Assembly: GCA_016781775.1 (NCBI GenBank)
Contig: JADDPR010000068.1
Span: 1 to 55,870, forward strand
Length of the DNA stretch: 55,870 nucleotides
Source: Rubrobacter sp.
Lineage (GTDB): Bacteria > Actinomycetota > Rubrobacteria > Rubrobacterales > Rubrobacteraceae
Direction: 5' to 3'
The notes under the pieces were generated by a model that was not told the DNA's origin, made no database searches, and worked only from the letters and a program-made list of their open reading frames with translations. Shown piece after piece: positions 41,586 through 52,242 of this stretch. The number at the start of each line of letters is the position of its first letter. Positions within the stretch are counted from its first letter, which is position 1. Position numbers and translations under genes: made by a program.

Positions 41586-42605
41586 ATGGCGATGCTGGAA
41601 GTAAACAACCTCAAGACTCACTTCAAGACCCAGGACGGGGTCGTCAAGGCCGTGGACGGGGTCTCGTTCTCGCTGGAGCCCGGGGAGACCCTGGGGATCG
41701 TCGGGGAGTCGGGGAGCGGCAAGAGCGTGACGGCCCTGAGCCTCATGCAGCTCAACCCCAGCCCCCCCGTCTCGTACCCGGAGGGCGAGATCCTCTTCGA
41801 GGGGCAGGACCTCCTCAAGGCGAGCGAGGGGAGGATGCAGAAGATCCGGGGCAACGACATCGCCATGATCTTCCAGGACCCGATGACGAGTCTGAACCCG
41901 GTCTTCACGGTAGGGGATCAGATTATGGAGGCCATCCGCATCCACCAGCAGGTCTCCAAGGGCGAGGCGAAGAAGCGCGCGATCCAGGTCCTGCGCGACG
42001 TCGGGATCGCCAACCCGGAGAGGCGCGTCGACGAGTACCCGCACCAGTACTCCGGCGGGATGCGCCAGAGGGCCATGATCGCGATGGGCCTCTCGTGCAA
42101 CCCGAAGGTACTCATAGCCGACGAGCCGACGACCGCGCTCGACGTGACGATACAGGCCCAGATTCTGGAGCTCATGGTCGACCTGCAGGAGAAGTACGGG
42201 ACGGCGATCGTGATGATCACGCACGACCTCGGGGTGGTCGCTCAGCTTGCGGACAAGGTTATGGTGATGTACGCCGGTCGCGCCGTCGAGCAGGGGCCGA
42301 CGGACGACGTCTTCTACGACCCGATGATGCCATACACGTGGTCGCTCTTGCGCTCCATACCGCGCCTGGACACGGCGGGGGAGGTGAGGCTCCTACCGAT
42401 CAAGGGGACGCCGCCCAGCTTGATCTTCTTGCCGGAGGGCTGCAACTTCAACCCGCGCTGCCCGTTCGTCAAGGACGAGTGCCTCAGGATAGACCCCGCG
42501 CTCGAAAGGAAGAAGCCGGGCCACTCGGCCGCCTGCATCCTCTCGCCGGAGGAGCTGGAGAACAAAAAGCACCGCGTCGACCAGGAGCTGGGGGTGGAGG
42601 GATGA
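41586..42605 (+). CDS. Peptide ABC transporter ATP-binding protein (DppD/OppD-like)
   Basis: [53 protein letters not shown]-terminal [10 protein letters not shown]. Confidence 0.96.
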   Translation: MAMLEVNNLKTHFKTQDGVVKAVDGVSFSLEPGETLGIVGESGSGKSVTALSLMQLNPSPPVSYPEGEILFEGQDLLKASEGRMQKIRGNDIAMIFQDPMTSLNPVFTVGDQIMEAIRIHQQVSKGEAKKRAIQVLRDVGIANPERRVDEYPHQYSGGMRQRAMIAMGLSCNPKVLIADEPTTALDVTIQAQILELMVDLQEKYGTAIVMITHDLGVVAQLADKVMVMYAGRAVEQGPTDDVFYDPMMPYTWSLLRSIPRLDTAGEVRLLPIKGTPPSLIFLPEGCNFNPRCPFVKDECLRIDPALERKKPGHSAACILSPEELENKKHRVDQELGVEG

Positions 42606-43729
42606 CCGAAGCACCGAACGGCCGCGCGGAAGCGGCGGGTATGCCCCCAGGCGCGCCGTCCGGCGAGTACCTGCTGGAGACCCGCGGCCTGAAGATGCAC
42701 TTCCCCATAAAGGCCGGCGTGTTCAAGCGGACGGTCGGGCACGTCAAGGCGGTGGACGGGGTGGATCTTCAGGTGCGCCAGGGGGAGACTCTGGGTCTCG
42801 TAGGGGAGTCCGGGTGCGGCAAGAGCACGCTGGCGCGCCTGATCCTGCGTCTTTTAGAGCCTACCGACGGCGAGGTGATCTTCGGTGGGGAGAACATTCT
42901 CCGGTACGACCGCAAGCAGATGCTGCGCGTTCGGCGGGACATGCAGATTATCTTCCAGGACCCTTACGCGAGCTTGAACCCGCGCATGACCGTCGGAAAC
43001 ATCATCGCCGAGCCCCTGAAGACGCACGGCGTGGGCGGCAGCGGAGCTGGGGAGCGCAAGCGCCGGGTGCAGGAGCTCCTGGAGATCGTGGGTCTCAACC
43101 CCGAGCACTACAACCGCTACCCGCACGAGTTCTCGGGCGGGCAGCGACAGAGGATCGGGGTCGCGCGCGCCGTCGCCCTGAACCCGAAGCTGATCATCTG
43201 CGACGAGCCGGTCTCGGCGCTGGACGTCTCGATCCAGGCTCAGGTCGTGAACCTCCTGCAGGACCTGCAGAAGGAGTTCGGGCTGACGTACGTCTTTATC
43301 GCGCACGACCTCTCGGTGGTGAAGCACATCTCCGACCGGGTAGCGGTGATGTACCTCGGCAAGATCGCGGAGATCTCCGATCGCAAGGGCCTCTACGCCG
43401 AGCCGCGTCACCCGTACACGAACGCCCTCCTCTCGGCGATCCCGGTCCCCGACCCCGAGAAGGAGCGTGCGCGCCGCCGCGTCGTGCTCGCCGGCGACGT
43501 CCCGTCCCCCGCGAACCCCCCGAGCGGGTGCGTCTTCCACACCCGCTGCCCCAGGGCGCGGGAGTACTGCAAGCAGCACGTCCCCCCGCTTATACCCCAG
43601 GATAAAGATGATGGGGCCGAGATCGGGGGCAAGCCCGACCACCGCGCCTCTTGCTTCTTCCCCGTTCTCGAAGGACAGCCTATAAACCAGCGCGCCGAGG
43701 GCACCCCTTACAGGGTCTCGGACGCTTAA
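42602..43729 (+). CDS. Peptide ABC transporter ATP-binding protein (DppF/OppF-like)
   Basis: [54 protein letters not shown] overlap with the upstream gene. Confidence 0.96.
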   Translation: MTEAPNGRAEAAGMPPGAPSGEYLLETRGLKMHFPIKAGVFKRTVGHVKAVDGVDLQVRQGETLGLVGESGCGKSTLARLILRLLEPTDGEVIFGGENILRYDRKQMLRVRRDMQIIFQDPYASLNPRMTVGNIIAEPLKTHGVGGSGAGERKRRVQELLEIVGLNPEHYNRYPHEFSGGQRQRIGVARAVALNPKLIICDEPVSALDVSIQAQVVNLLQDLQKEFGLTYVFIAHDLSVVKHISDRVAVMYLGKIAEISDRKGLYAEPRHPYTNALLSAIPVPDPEKERARRRVVLAGDVPSPANPPSGCVFHTRCPRAREYCKQHVPPLIPQDKDDGAEIGGKPDHRASCFFPVLEGQPINQRAEGTPYRVSDA

Positions 43730-43795
43730 CCGCCCTCCGCGCCGCGGCCGGATTCATAGGATGCCAAACGGTAAAGCGGCTATATAATCAGGCGC

Positions 43796-45103
43796 GTGTG
43801 GAGGAACACCTCGACCAAGCTTGATCTGCGGCGCTCGATCGTGCGGGTGTTCGCGCTCGTGCTCGTGCTTCTTGCCTCCATGCTCGCCGCCTATGCTTAC
43901 GGAAGGTCTCAGAGCCCGGCCTCCCTCTCGGGGGAGAACCAGGAGAGCGTGAGGCTCTACGCCGAGGCTCTCAAGGAGGTCGAGGACGACTACGTCGACC
44001 AGGAGGCCGTCGACCCGGAGAAGCAGACCTACGGGGCTATCCAGGGCATGATCGAGTCTTTAGGCGACGAGGGGCACACGCGCTTCTTGACCCCGGAGGA
44101 GGTCGAGAGGAACCGCCAGGGCTTATCCGGCAAGTACGTAGGCATAGGCGTCCAGCTCGAGAACCGGGAGGAGAGGGTCGTCGTCTCGTCCCCCATCGAT
44201 GGTTCTCCGGCCGACGAGGCGGGGGTAAAGACGGGGGACGTGATCGTCGCCGTCGACGGCAAGGGCGTCGAGGGGGAAGACGTCGCCCAGATCGCCGAGA
44301 AGGTGCGGGGGCCGGAGGGCAGCCCCGTGGAGCTGACCGTCCGTCGCGGCGAGGAGGAGCAGAGCTTCAAGCTGGAGCGCGAGGAACTCGCCGTAGAGAC
44401 CGCGTCGTGGAACCTTATCCCCGGGACCGACGTCGCCCACCTCAGGCTCGCTTCTTTCTCGCAGGACGCCGCAGAACAGCTCCGCTCGGCGATGGACGAA
44501 GCGAGGGAAGCTGGGGCCGAGCGGTTCATCCTCGACCTGAGGGACAATCCGGGCGGTCAGGTGGACCAGGCCGTAGGCGTCGCCGAGCTCTTTCTGGGGC
44601 CCGAGGAGGTGGTCTACGTCCGCAGGGATGCCTCCGGCGAGAAGGACGAGGTGCGGACCTCCGACGACGCGGAGCCCACGGACGCCCCGGTCGTCGTCCT
44701 GACCAACGGCGGGACGGCGTCGAGCGCGGAGATCGTGGCCGGGGCCCTCCGCGACAACGGCCGGGCGAAGGTCGTCGGCGAGACGACGTTCGGGACGGGC
44801 ACCGTCCTCGCCGAGCGGACCCTGAGCGATGGATCGGCGATCCTGCTCGGCATAGCGGAGTGGCTGACCCCGAACGGGGACTTTATCCGGGAGTCCGGGA
44901 TCGAGCCGGACGTCAGGGTGGTGCTCGCGGAGGGCCAGGAGCCCCTCATCCCGGGCGAGGAAGAGGAGATGACCCGGGAGGAGATCCTCGACGGGGACGC
45001 GCAGCTGTCGCGTGCCTTCGAGGCGCTGGAGGGAGCGCCACCACAGGAAGAGCCTCCGCAAGCCTCCTCGCAGGCGTTGCGGGCGCCGGACGGGGGCGCT
45101 TAG
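43796..45103 (+). CDS. S41 family C-terminal processing peptidase with PDZ domain
   Basis: GKYVGIGVQLENREERVVVSSPIDGSPADEAGVKTGDVIVAVDG; FILDLRDNPGGQVDQAVGVAELFL; NGGTASSAEIVAGALRDNGRAKVVGETTFGTGTV. Confidence 0.94.
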   Translation: MWRNTSTKLDLRRSIVRVFALVLVLLASMLAAYAYGRSQSPASLSGENQESVRLYAEALKEVEDDYVDQEAVDPEKQTYGAIQGMIESLGDEGHTRFLTPEEVERNRQGLSGKYVGIGVQLENREERVVVSSPIDGSPADEAGVKTGDVIVAVDGKGVEGEDVAQIAEKVRGPEGSPVELTVRRGEEEQSFKLEREELAVETASWNLIPGTDVAHLRLASFSQDAAEQLRSAMDEAREAGAERFILDLRDNPGGQVDQAVGVAELFLGPEEVVYVRRDASGEKDEVRTSDDAEPTDAPVVVLTNGGTASSAEIVAGALRDNGRAKVVGETTFGTGTVLAERTLSDGSAILLGIAEWLTPNGDFIRESGIEPDVRVVLAEGQEPLIPGEEEEMTREEILDGDAQLSRAFEALEGAPPQEEPPQASSQALRAPDGGA

Positions 45104-45177
45104 GGATCTGGCACCGAGGGTAGAATTTCGGGAGCGAGGGGTGCCGAGGCTCCTCGAAAAGTTTTCGGGGAGGAATT

Positions 45178-45636
45178 ATGGGTTTCACGGAACGCGCTTT
45201 GTACGGGGCCCTCGGCGGGGCCGGTGGGACGGTGGCATTGAGCGGGCTAAGGTGGGCTCTGACGGGCGTGGGTTTGGTCCAAAAGACCGCGCCCGAGCAG
45301 GTCGTCGGAAGGCTAGAAGAGCTGGGGCTCGTAGACGACTGGTCGAAAGGCGCCCGGCGCGCTCTCACGGTGGTTGCGCACCTCGCCTACGGTCTGGGGA
45401 TCGGGACGTCGCTGGGTCTGTTGCGTCGGGAGAGCGGGGACTCTGTCGAGGAGGCCGCCGTGGGCTCGGCCCTGGGGCTTTTGGCGTGGGGCGTCGGCTG
45501 GGCCACCTGGCTTCCGCTCACCGGCGTACACCAGCCCCCTTGGAAGCAACGCAGCCCCAAGGTCCTACTGCCGGTTCTGGACCATGCCGTCTTCGGCGCG
45601 GTGTGGGGTTTGATCTTCCGCACCCGAAACTCTTAG
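45178..45636 (+). CDS. Hypothetical small membrane protein
   Basis: 152 aa, Gly-rich hydrophobic helices, SD GGGGAGG before ATG. Confidence 0.7.
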   Translation: MGFTERALYGALGGAGGTVALSGLRWALTGVGLVQKTAPEQVVGRLEELGLVDDWSKGARRALTVVAHLAYGLGIGTSLGLLRRESGDSVEEAAVGSALGLLAWGVGWATWLPLTGVHQPPWKQRSPKVLLPVLDHAVFGAVWGLIFRTRNS

Positions 45637-45708
45637 ATGCACAAGCAAGTTTAAGCATGTTCGGACGGTGACAGGGACCGCGGGTAGGGGTGGCTGCCGG
45701 GTGGGCGG

Positions 45709-46197
45709 ATGGCCGGTATGACGTCCGCCAGGGACGTCCCCGACGGGCTAAGGTCCTTGCGGAAGAGTGGGGGGCGCGTCGTCTTCACCAACGGCTGCTT
45801 CGACCTCTTGCACCCCGGGCACGTGGCGTATCTCGAGGCGGCGCGCGCTCTCGGAGATGCCCTCGTGGTCGGCCTCAACTCCGATGAGTCGGTTCGGGGG
45901 CTCGGGAAAGGCCCGGACCGTCCCATCGTCGCGGAAGGGGACCGCGCCGCCGTCCTTGGCGCCCTTCGGGCGGTCGACGCCGTCGTGATCTTCGATGAGC
46001 AGACGCCGATACGCCTCATGCGCGAGGTCCGTCCTGCCGTATACGTCAAAGGCGGCGATTATCGCATCGAGGATCTGCCCGAGGCCGAGGTTGCGGAGGA
46101 GATCGGGGCCGAGGTCAGGATCATCCCCTTCGTGGCCGGCTACTCGACGAGCGCGCTGTTGGAGAAGATAAGAAGAGCACCTTCGCCGGGAGCGTAA
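45709..46197 (+). CDS. RfaE2/HldE-type nucleotidyltransferase (D-glycero-beta-D-manno-heptose 1-phosphate adenylyltransferase-like)
   Basis: VVFTNGCFDLLHPGHVAYLEAARALGDALVVGLNSDESVRGLGKGPDRPIV; YVKGGDYRIEDLPE. Confidence 0.88.
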   Translation: MAGMTSARDVPDGLRSLRKSGGRVVFTNGCFDLLHPGHVAYLEAARALGDALVVGLNSDESVRGLGKGPDRPIVAEGDRAAVLGALRAVDAVVIFDEQTPIRLMREVRPAVYVKGGDYRIEDLPEAEVAEEIGAEVRIIPFVAGYSTSALLEKIRRAPSPGA

Positions 46198-46424
46198 AGC
46201 TCGGGCGTCGGGTCGAGGTGCCGGTGGACGCTCCAGAGCGGGCGAAGCCTGGTTTTTGGTAACGCCTTTCCCCCATCGGTGAGCGGCGCACCGTGCAAAC
46301 CAGTGCCACATTCACCGCCGCGCTTGTGCAGTCGCCCCGGGACGGGCGGTCGTCCCGGAAAGGAGAAGCGAAATCCTTTTGCGCGGGAGTGGGCGACGGG
46401 CAGAGCGAGGACGAGCGTGCGCGG

Positions 46425-46898
46425 TCAGGGCAGGCGGGGGTCGGTTTGTCGGAGGGCCTCGAACAGTACGATGCCCATGGCGACGCCGAGGTTGAGGCTC
46501 TGGGTTTCTCCTTGCTGCGGAATCGTCACCCGTTCGTCGCACAGCGCCAGCAGTTCGGGTCGGATGCCGTGCCCCTCGGAGCCGAACACGAGGAGGTCGT
46601 CCGGCCGGAAAGAGAAGCGGGTTAGCGGTTCTGCGTTGCGGTCCGGTACCGTCGCCACCCCTCGGCCCGGAGACGTTCGGAGGAAGGCTTCGGGCTCCTC
46701 GACGCGTTCGAAGGCGACGCGGAAGAAGGCCCCCGCCGAGACCACCTTGATGCGGCGGGTTCGGCTCTTCCCGTAGCTCGGGCGTATGAGGCGGTGCGGG
46801 TCGTAGACGTAGCATCGCCCGACCCCGAGCGTCTCCAGGGTCCTCGAGATCACGCAGACGTGCTCGAAGTCGCGCGGCGCGTCGAGGAAGACGTTCAT
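46425..46898 (-). CDS. SpoU/TrmH family RNA 2'-O-methyltransferase
   Basis: LLVFGSEGHGIRPELL, IPQQGETQSLNLGVAMGIVLFEALRQ. Confidence 0.88.
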   Translation of the reverse strand: MNVFLDAPRDFEHVCVISRTLETLGVGRCYVYDPHRLIRPSYGKSRTRRIKVVSAGAFFRVAFERVEEPEAFLRTSPGRGVATVPDRNAEPLTRFSFRPDDLLVFGSEGHGIRPELLALCDERVTIPQQGETQSLNLGVAMGIVLFEALRQTDPRLP

Positions 46899-46940
46899 GG
46901 GTGGTCCGGACCCAACGGAGGGGTAGGTGCCGGGGGGAGT

Positions 46941-48038
46941 CTAGTCCAGAAGGTCGCGCAGGGACGCGGCGTGGGGACTCGACTTGATCTTGGCGAGCGC
47001 CGTTAGTTGTATCTGGCGGATGCGTTCGCGGGTGACGTCGAAGCGCTCGCCGACCTCTTCGAGGGTCTTGGGCTGGCCGCCGGTGAGGCCGAAGCGGTAC
47101 TCGAGGACCATGCGCTCGCGCTCGGGGAGGCTGCCGAGGGCCTCTTGCATGCGGCTCTTGAGGAGCGAGGTCTTGGCGAGGTCGTGGGGGGTTTCGGAGT
47201 CCTCGTCGGCGATAAAGTCGCCGAGCTCGGAGGAGTGGTCCTCCCCGACCGGGGTTTCGAGGGAGATGGAGCGGCGGCTGACGCGCCTTATGCGCCCGAT
47301 CTCCTCGACCTCGATCTCCATGTGGACCGCGACCTCCTCGTCCGTGGGGTCGCGGTTCAGCTCGGCGGCGAGGGAGCGCTGCACCCGGTAGTACTTGTTT
47401 ATCTTCTCGACCATGTGGACGGGGACGCGGATGGTGCGGCCCTTGTCCGCGATGGCGCGGGTCACGGCCTGGCGGATCCACCACGTCGCATATGTGGAGA
47501 ACTTGAAGCCCTTGCGGTAGTTGAACTTCTCGACCGCCCGCATCAGGCCGATGTTCCCCTCCTGGATGAGGTCGAGGAGAGAGACGCCGCGGCTCGCGTA
47601 CTTCTTCGCGATGGAGACGACGAGCCTCAGGTTCGCGCGCGTCAGGTGGGCCTTGGCCCGCTTGTCGCCGCGCTCGACGCGCTTGGCGAGGTAGACCTCC
47701 TGGCCCTTGGTGAGGAGCGGGGTCTTGCCGATCTCGTCGAGGTACATCTGGACGGCGTCGCCGGTGTAGCGGGTGCGAAGGTCGCTCTCGAGGACCTCCT
47801 CGACAATCTGGGCGTCCTCTTCCTCGTTGTGGAGGGTGTCGTTCAGGAACTCGGCGTCCACCACTTCGACGCCGTGCTCGCGAAGGAGGCCGTAGACCTG
47901 CTGGATCTCCTCGGTCGAGAGGTCCACTTCCTGGAGGAGGTCCAAGACCTCGCTGGACTCGAGGGTACCGGAGCTTTGTCCGGCCTCGAAGAGATCCTGG
48001 ATCTCCTCTATCTCACGAAGGTCGCGTTGGGGCTGCAA
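46941..48038 (-). CDS. rpoD: Primary RNA polymerase sigma factor
   Basis: [77 protein letters not shown]-terminal [17 protein letters not shown]. Confidence 0.95.
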   Translation of the reverse strand: MQPQRDLREIEEIQDLFEAGQSSGTLESSEVLDLLQEVDLSTEEIQQVYGLLREHGVEVVDAEFLNDTLHNEEEDAQIVEEVLESDLRTRYTGDAVQMYLDEIGKTPLLTKGQEVYLAKRVERGDKRAKAHLTRANLRLVVSIAKKYASRGVSLLDLIQEGNIGLMRAVEKFNYRKGFKFSTYATWWIRQAVTRAIADKGRTIRVPVHMVEKINKYYRVQRSLAAELNRDPTDEEVAVHMEIEVEEIGRIRRVSRRSISLETPVGEDHSSELGDFIADEDSETPHDLAKTSLLKSRMQEALGSLPERERMVLEYRFGLTGGQPKTLEEVGERFDVTRERIRQIQLTALAKIKSSPHAASLRDLLD

Positions 48039-48155
48039 GGTCTCCTCTGGTCTACTGTGGTCGGTCCATCGGTTCCCGAAACACTAGCCTTATTGACGCG
48101 TAATATATCCGATAAGGGACAAAGATCAACGAGCGCGTTACGAAAGGGGCACGCC

Positions 48156-48923
48156 TTGCTGGGCTTGAGAAACCTGTACCGGGTCTTCCAGGAATCGCGC
48201 ACCGCGGCCCGTAGACAGACGACCCTCGCGGTCGCAGGCGACGCCCCCGAGGCAGCCGCCTTGGCGTCCCTCCTGAACGCCTCCGGTTCCGCGAACGGGG
48301 CGGAGGTACTCCTCTCCGTCTCGCCCCGTCCGGGCGGAGGGGCGGAGGTCTCGTTCTCCGGCCGGGGCGTGGAGGACGAGGACAGGGTTACGCTCTCGAC
48401 GGTCACGGAAGAGGCCGTCCGGGCGGAGCTCGCGCCGAGGCTCGTGTCGGCGCTGGACGAGGACTACCTCGTGCCTCTCGCCAAAGGGTATGCGCTCTTC
48501 AGGAGGGCGGCTTGCGAGGAGATCGTGCGGAAGAACGCCCGCCAGAACGCCGTGATCGGGGTGCTGCCCATCCCCGGCGCGGATATGCCTGCTATCACCG
48601 CGAACCAGGGCAGGATGGTCTTGAACATCGCCGCGGCCTACGGTGAGGAGCTGACGATGGAGCGGGCGCGCGAGCTCGTCGGGGTACTCGCGGCCGGCTT
48701 CGGCCTCCGGGCGGTCAGCCGTCAGGTCTTGAAGCTGGTGCCCGTCGCGGGCTGGGCGGCCTCCGGGGCGATCGGCTACGCCGGGACGGTGGCGATGGGG
48801 CGAGCGGCGATCCTGTACTTCGAGCGCGGCGGGGTGCAGCCGGGCCCCGGCGAGAGGTCCGAGATCCTGCGCCGCGCCCAGGAGGAGGCGAAGGCCTTCG
48901 CCTCGCGCATTCGCCGGCGCTAG
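48156..48923 (+). CDS. DUF697/YcjF-like membrane-associated protein
   Basis: NARQNAVIGVLPIPGADMPAITANQGRMVLNIAAAYG... VLKLVPVAGWAASGAIGYAGTVAMGRAAILYFERGG. TTG start 48156 with AAAGGGG upstream; the ORF track extension to 47007 is antisense to rpoD. Confidence 0.75.
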   Translation: MLGLRNLYRVFQESRTAARRQTTLAVAGDAPEAAALASLLNASGSANGAEVLLSVSPRPGGGAEVSFSGRGVEDEDRVTLSTVTEEAVRAELAPRLVSALDEDYLVPLAKGYALFRRAACEEIVRKNARQNAVIGVLPIPGADMPAITANQGRMVLNIAAAYGEELTMERARELVGVLAAGFGLRAVSRQVLKLVPVAGWAASGAIGYAGTVAMGRAAILYFERGGVQPGPGERSEILRRAQEEAKAFASRIRRR

Positions 48924-49016
48924 ACCGGCCCTTCGAGCGCCGTTTCTGCCCCCGAAAGAAAGCTGGCGCGGCCCGCCGGCGTTTGTTCCGCCGGAGCGGT
49001 GCATATAATCCTCTAT

Positions 49017-50294
49017 ATGGTCTCGGAGATACTGGGTGCGATAAACGTCGTGCGAAGAGCGTTCGCGGAGGTCCGCAGGCTTGGGGTCCGGCTCTTTCTC
49101 GCGTTCACTGGCGTGCAGGCGGTGCTCGTGGCGGGGCTTATCGCTCTCGCCGAGATCCGCAAGCGCCGGTTCGGGCCGAGCGACGGTTTCCCGTGGGAGG
49201 AGCAGCCCGAGGTCGAACTTGATTCCGGGGGCATGCTTAAGCTGTATTCCTTCGGGGTGAAGCTCTACGAGTCGATGCTCGAGGAGATAGAGGGGGCCGA
49301 GGAGGCCATCTTCGTCGGCACGTTCATCTGGAAGGGCGACGAGATGGGGAAGCGCTTCGTGGAGGCGCTCCGGAGAAAGGCCCAGGAGGGCGTGAAGGTC
49401 TGCGTGATCTTCGATGGGCTTGCGAACGTGGGCGTGCCCCCGTCGTTCAAGCAGTTTCCGGAGGAGATCCAGACGCTCCATTTCCGTCCGCTCTGGGGGC
49501 CCGCGAACCTCGCCAACCCGAGGAACGTCTTCCGGTACCACCGTCACACGATGATCGTGGACGGCAAGGTAGGCTTTGTGGGCGGCTACAACATAGGTTC
49601 GCTCTACGAGGCGGGATGGCGCGACACGCACATCAAGATCCGGGGCTGGGAGGCCCGGGAGCTCGAGAACGACTTCGTGGACTTCTGGAACAGCCACCGC
49701 ACCGACGATCTAGAGCCCATAAAGATCGAGCGCAGGCGCAGCTGGAACCCGGCCGTCGTCTTCCGCCGCAACGACCCTTACTTGAGGATCTTCCCCATAA
49801 GGGCGATGTACATCGAGGCTATGGACCGGGCGAACCACCACATCTACCTCACCCACGCCTACTTCGTCCCCGACCGGGCGATGCGGGCGGGGCTGATCGA
49901 GGCGGCCAAAAGGGGCGTGGACGTGCAGGTTCTCATCCCGCGCGACTCGAACCACGTCACCGCCGACTGGCTCGCCCGGCGCCACTTCCACGAGCTCCTG
50001 AGCGCGGGCGCGAGGATCTTCCGCTACAAGCACATCATGATCCACTCCAAGACCGCGACGATAGACGGGGTCTGGTCCACGGTCGGCACAGCGAACATCG
50101 ACCGCTACAGCATGCTGGGGAACTACGAGATCAACCTCGAGGTCTACGACGAGCGCCTCGCCGACCAGATGGAGCGCATGTTCGCCCTCGACAAGACCAA
50201 CGCCGATGAGCTTACGCTGGAGAAATGGGAGAGTCGCCCGCTGCCCTCGAAGGTCGTGGAACGCGCCCTCGCCACCCTGAGCCCGCTGGTCTAG
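49017..50294 (+). CDS. Phospholipase D/cardiolipin synthase-like protein
   Basis: Two HKD-region motifs: HRHTMIVDGKVGFVGGYNIG (first, K to H) and HSKTATIDGVWSTVGTANID (second, canonical). ATG 49017; the 48999 start overlaps the -10 TATAAT. Confidence 0.88.
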   Translation: MVSEILGAINVVRRAFAEVRRLGVRLFLAFTGVQAVLVAGLIALAEIRKRRFGPSDGFPWEEQPEVELDSGGMLKLYSFGVKLYESMLEEIEGAEEAIFVGTFIWKGDEMGKRFVEALRRKAQEGVKVCVIFDGLANVGVPPSFKQFPEEIQTLHFRPLWGPANLANPRNVFRYHRHTMIVDGKVGFVGGYNIGSLYEAGWRDTHIKIRGWEARELENDFVDFWNSHRTDDLEPIKIERRRSWNPAVVFRRNDPYLRIFPIRAMYIEAMDRANHHIYLTHAYFVPDRAMRAGLIEAAKRGVDVQVLIPRDSNHVTADWLARRHFHELLSAGARIFRYKHIMIHSKTATIDGVWSTVGTANIDRYSMLGNYEINLEVYDERLADQMERMFALDKTNADELTLEKWESRPLPSKVVERALATLSPLV

Positions 50295-50571
50295 AGCCGC
50301 CCGGATCAGGGTCGGCCTCGTAACCACGAGGCAAAGACGCTTCCGAGACCATCCTCCAAGGATGAAGACTCGCGGTAGAGCGCAGGTAGAGTACGGTCAC
50401 GCGCGGGAGGCTAACCGTGGGGCGTCGAGTCGGGAAGGGGGGCGATTGCCGAAGGACAGCCCGCCACGCTCGCGAGTAGGGACACGCTTCGCGTTCGTGC
50501 GTGATGGGGCGTCCGTAACGCTTTGTATAATGCGAGCAGTAGTAGGTTCGGTTTGTATGGGAGGAGACGGG

Positions 50572-52242
50572 TTGGCGGAGTGGCGGCTCCTGGAGCCGGG
50601 GGCGGACGTCGTCGCGGAGCTTCGGCGCGCGGCGGAGGTAGACGAGCTGTGCGCCCGCGTGCTCGCGAACAGGGGCGTCGACGCCGGGGCCGCCTCGGGG
50701 TTTCTCTCGCCTTCGTTGAAGGCCATCGGGGCGCCGGAGGAGGAGGCGTGGCGGGTCGCGGCGCGCAGGGTTGCGCGGGCCGTAAAGGGCGGCGAGCGCA
50801 TCGGGATCTTCGGGGATTACGACACGGACGGGATCACCTCGTCCGCGGTGCTCTACCTCGCGCTCTCCCGGTACACGGAGAACCTCGCCGTCAAGCTTCC
50901 GACGCGCCAGACGGGGTACAGCCTGCTGGAGCCGTACGTCCGGGACCTCTTCGCCGACGGGGTGGACCTCGTCGTCACCGCCGACTGCGGCATCTCCAAC
51001 AAGGCGGGGGTCGAGCTCGCGGCCTCGCTTGGGATGGACGTGATCGTGACGGACCACCACATCCCGCCGGAGGACCCGCCCGAAGCCCCGTCCGCCGTCG
51101 CGGTCCTCAACCCCAAGCTCTGGAACAGGGACGACCCGTTGGCGGGGGTCGGGGTCGCCTGGAAGTTCGCCTGGGCCGTGGCCCGGGAGATGGGGGATAC
51201 GGACGGTAGGAAGCACCTCGGGAGGCTTCTGGACCTCGTGGCTCTGGGGACGATCGTGGACATAGCGCCCCTCGTCGGGGACAACCGCGCGCTCGCCGCG
51301 ACGGGCCTCAAGCACATGAACCGCTCCCTGATCGCCGGCGCCGCCCGCCCGGGGCTCGGGGCGCTCGTGAAGGTGGCGGGGGTGAGGGGCGCTTTGGACG
51401 AGGGAGACCTCGGCTGGAAGCTCGGGCCGAGGATCAACTCCATCGGCAGGATAAAGCACCCCGGGCCCGCCCTCGAACTCCTCCTTACGGACGATTCGAG
51501 GGAGGCGATGAAGCTGGCGGTCCTCTTGAACCAGATGAACTCGGACCGCCAGCAGCGCACCCGTTACGCCGTGGAGAGGGCGATGGAGGGGGTCGTGCCG
51601 GAGCAGGACTTCAAGGTCGTGGTCGCCGAGGAGGGGATGCTCGGGGGGCTCGCGGGGCTCGTCGCCGGCAGGGTCGCGGGGGCGACGGGGAGGCCGGCGG
51701 CGGTCCTCAACCGGCGGGCCGACGGCTCCTACGGCGGGTCGGCGCGGGCGGGGGAGACGGACGTGGACCTGTACGGCGCTCTGCACGAGGTGCGCCACCT
51801 TCTCGGAGAGTGGGGCGGGCACCGCAAGGCGGCCGGGCTCTCGGTCAAGGCTGGGGCGTTCGACGACTTCGTGGCCGGGGTGAACGAGGCGGTACGGGCC
51901 CAGACCCTGGAGGAGCCGGAGATCCTGACGCCCCCGGTGGAGGTGGACGCCGAGGTGCCGCTGGAGAAACTCTCCAACGGGCTGCTCGACTGGCACGAGA
52001 AGATCGCGCCGTTCGGGAGCGGGAACCAGCGTCCCGTCTTCGTGAGCGAGGGGCTCAAGGTTCAGGGATCGCGCAAGCTCTGGGAGGGTATGAACCTCCT
52101 CACCCTGACGGGGGGGCTCTCCGCAAAGCTCGCGGGACAGGAAGAGGTCGTCCCCGCGGGGGCATTCGATGCGGCGTACACGGTGAGACGGAACGCCTAC
52201 ACCGGGGGGACCGAGCTCGAGATACTTGACTGGAGGGGGTAG
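50572..52242 (+). CDS. recJ: Single-stranded-DNA-specific exonuclease RecJ
   Basis: DHH motifs IGIFGDYDTDGITSSAVL, VTADCGISN, VTDHHIPPEDPP, LGTIVDIAPL; DHHA1 GGHRKAAGLSV. TTG 50572 behind GGGAGGAG. Confidence 0.94.
   Translation: MAEWRLLEPGADVVAELRRAAEVDELCARVLANRGVDAGAASGFLSPSLKAIGAPEEEAWRVAARRVARAVKGGERIGIFGDYDTDGITSSAVLYLALSRYTENLAVKLPTRQTGYSLLEPYVRDLFADGVDLVVTADCGISNKAGVELAASLGMDVIVTDHHIPPEDPPEAPSAVAVLNPKLWNRDDPLAGVGVAWKFAWAVAREMGDTDGRKHLGRLLDLVALGTIVDIAPLVGDNRALAATGLKHMNRSLIAGAARPGLGALVKVAGVRGALDEGDLGWKLGPRINSIGRIKHPGPALELLLTDDSREAMKLAVLLNQMNSDRQQRTRYAVERAMEGVVPEQDFKVVVAEEGMLGGLAGLVAGRVAGATGRPAAVLNRRADGSYGGSARAGETDVDLYGALHEVRHLLGEWGGHRKAAGLSVKAGAFDDFVAGVNEAVRAQTLEEPEILTPPVEVDAEVPLEKLSNGLLDWHEKIAPFGSGNQRPVFVSEGLKVQGSRKLWEGMNLLTLTGGLSAKLAGQEEVVPAGAFDAAYTVRRNAYTGGTELEILDWRG

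Noticed and set aside
47007-48155. N-terminal part of ORF 47007..48923
   Set aside because: Antisense to rpoD; the real gene starts at TTG 48156 with an SD.
50314-50333. GCCTCG...CGAGGC hairpin between the PLD gene and recJ
   Set aside because: Short stem with no U run; insufficient to call a terminator or RNA.
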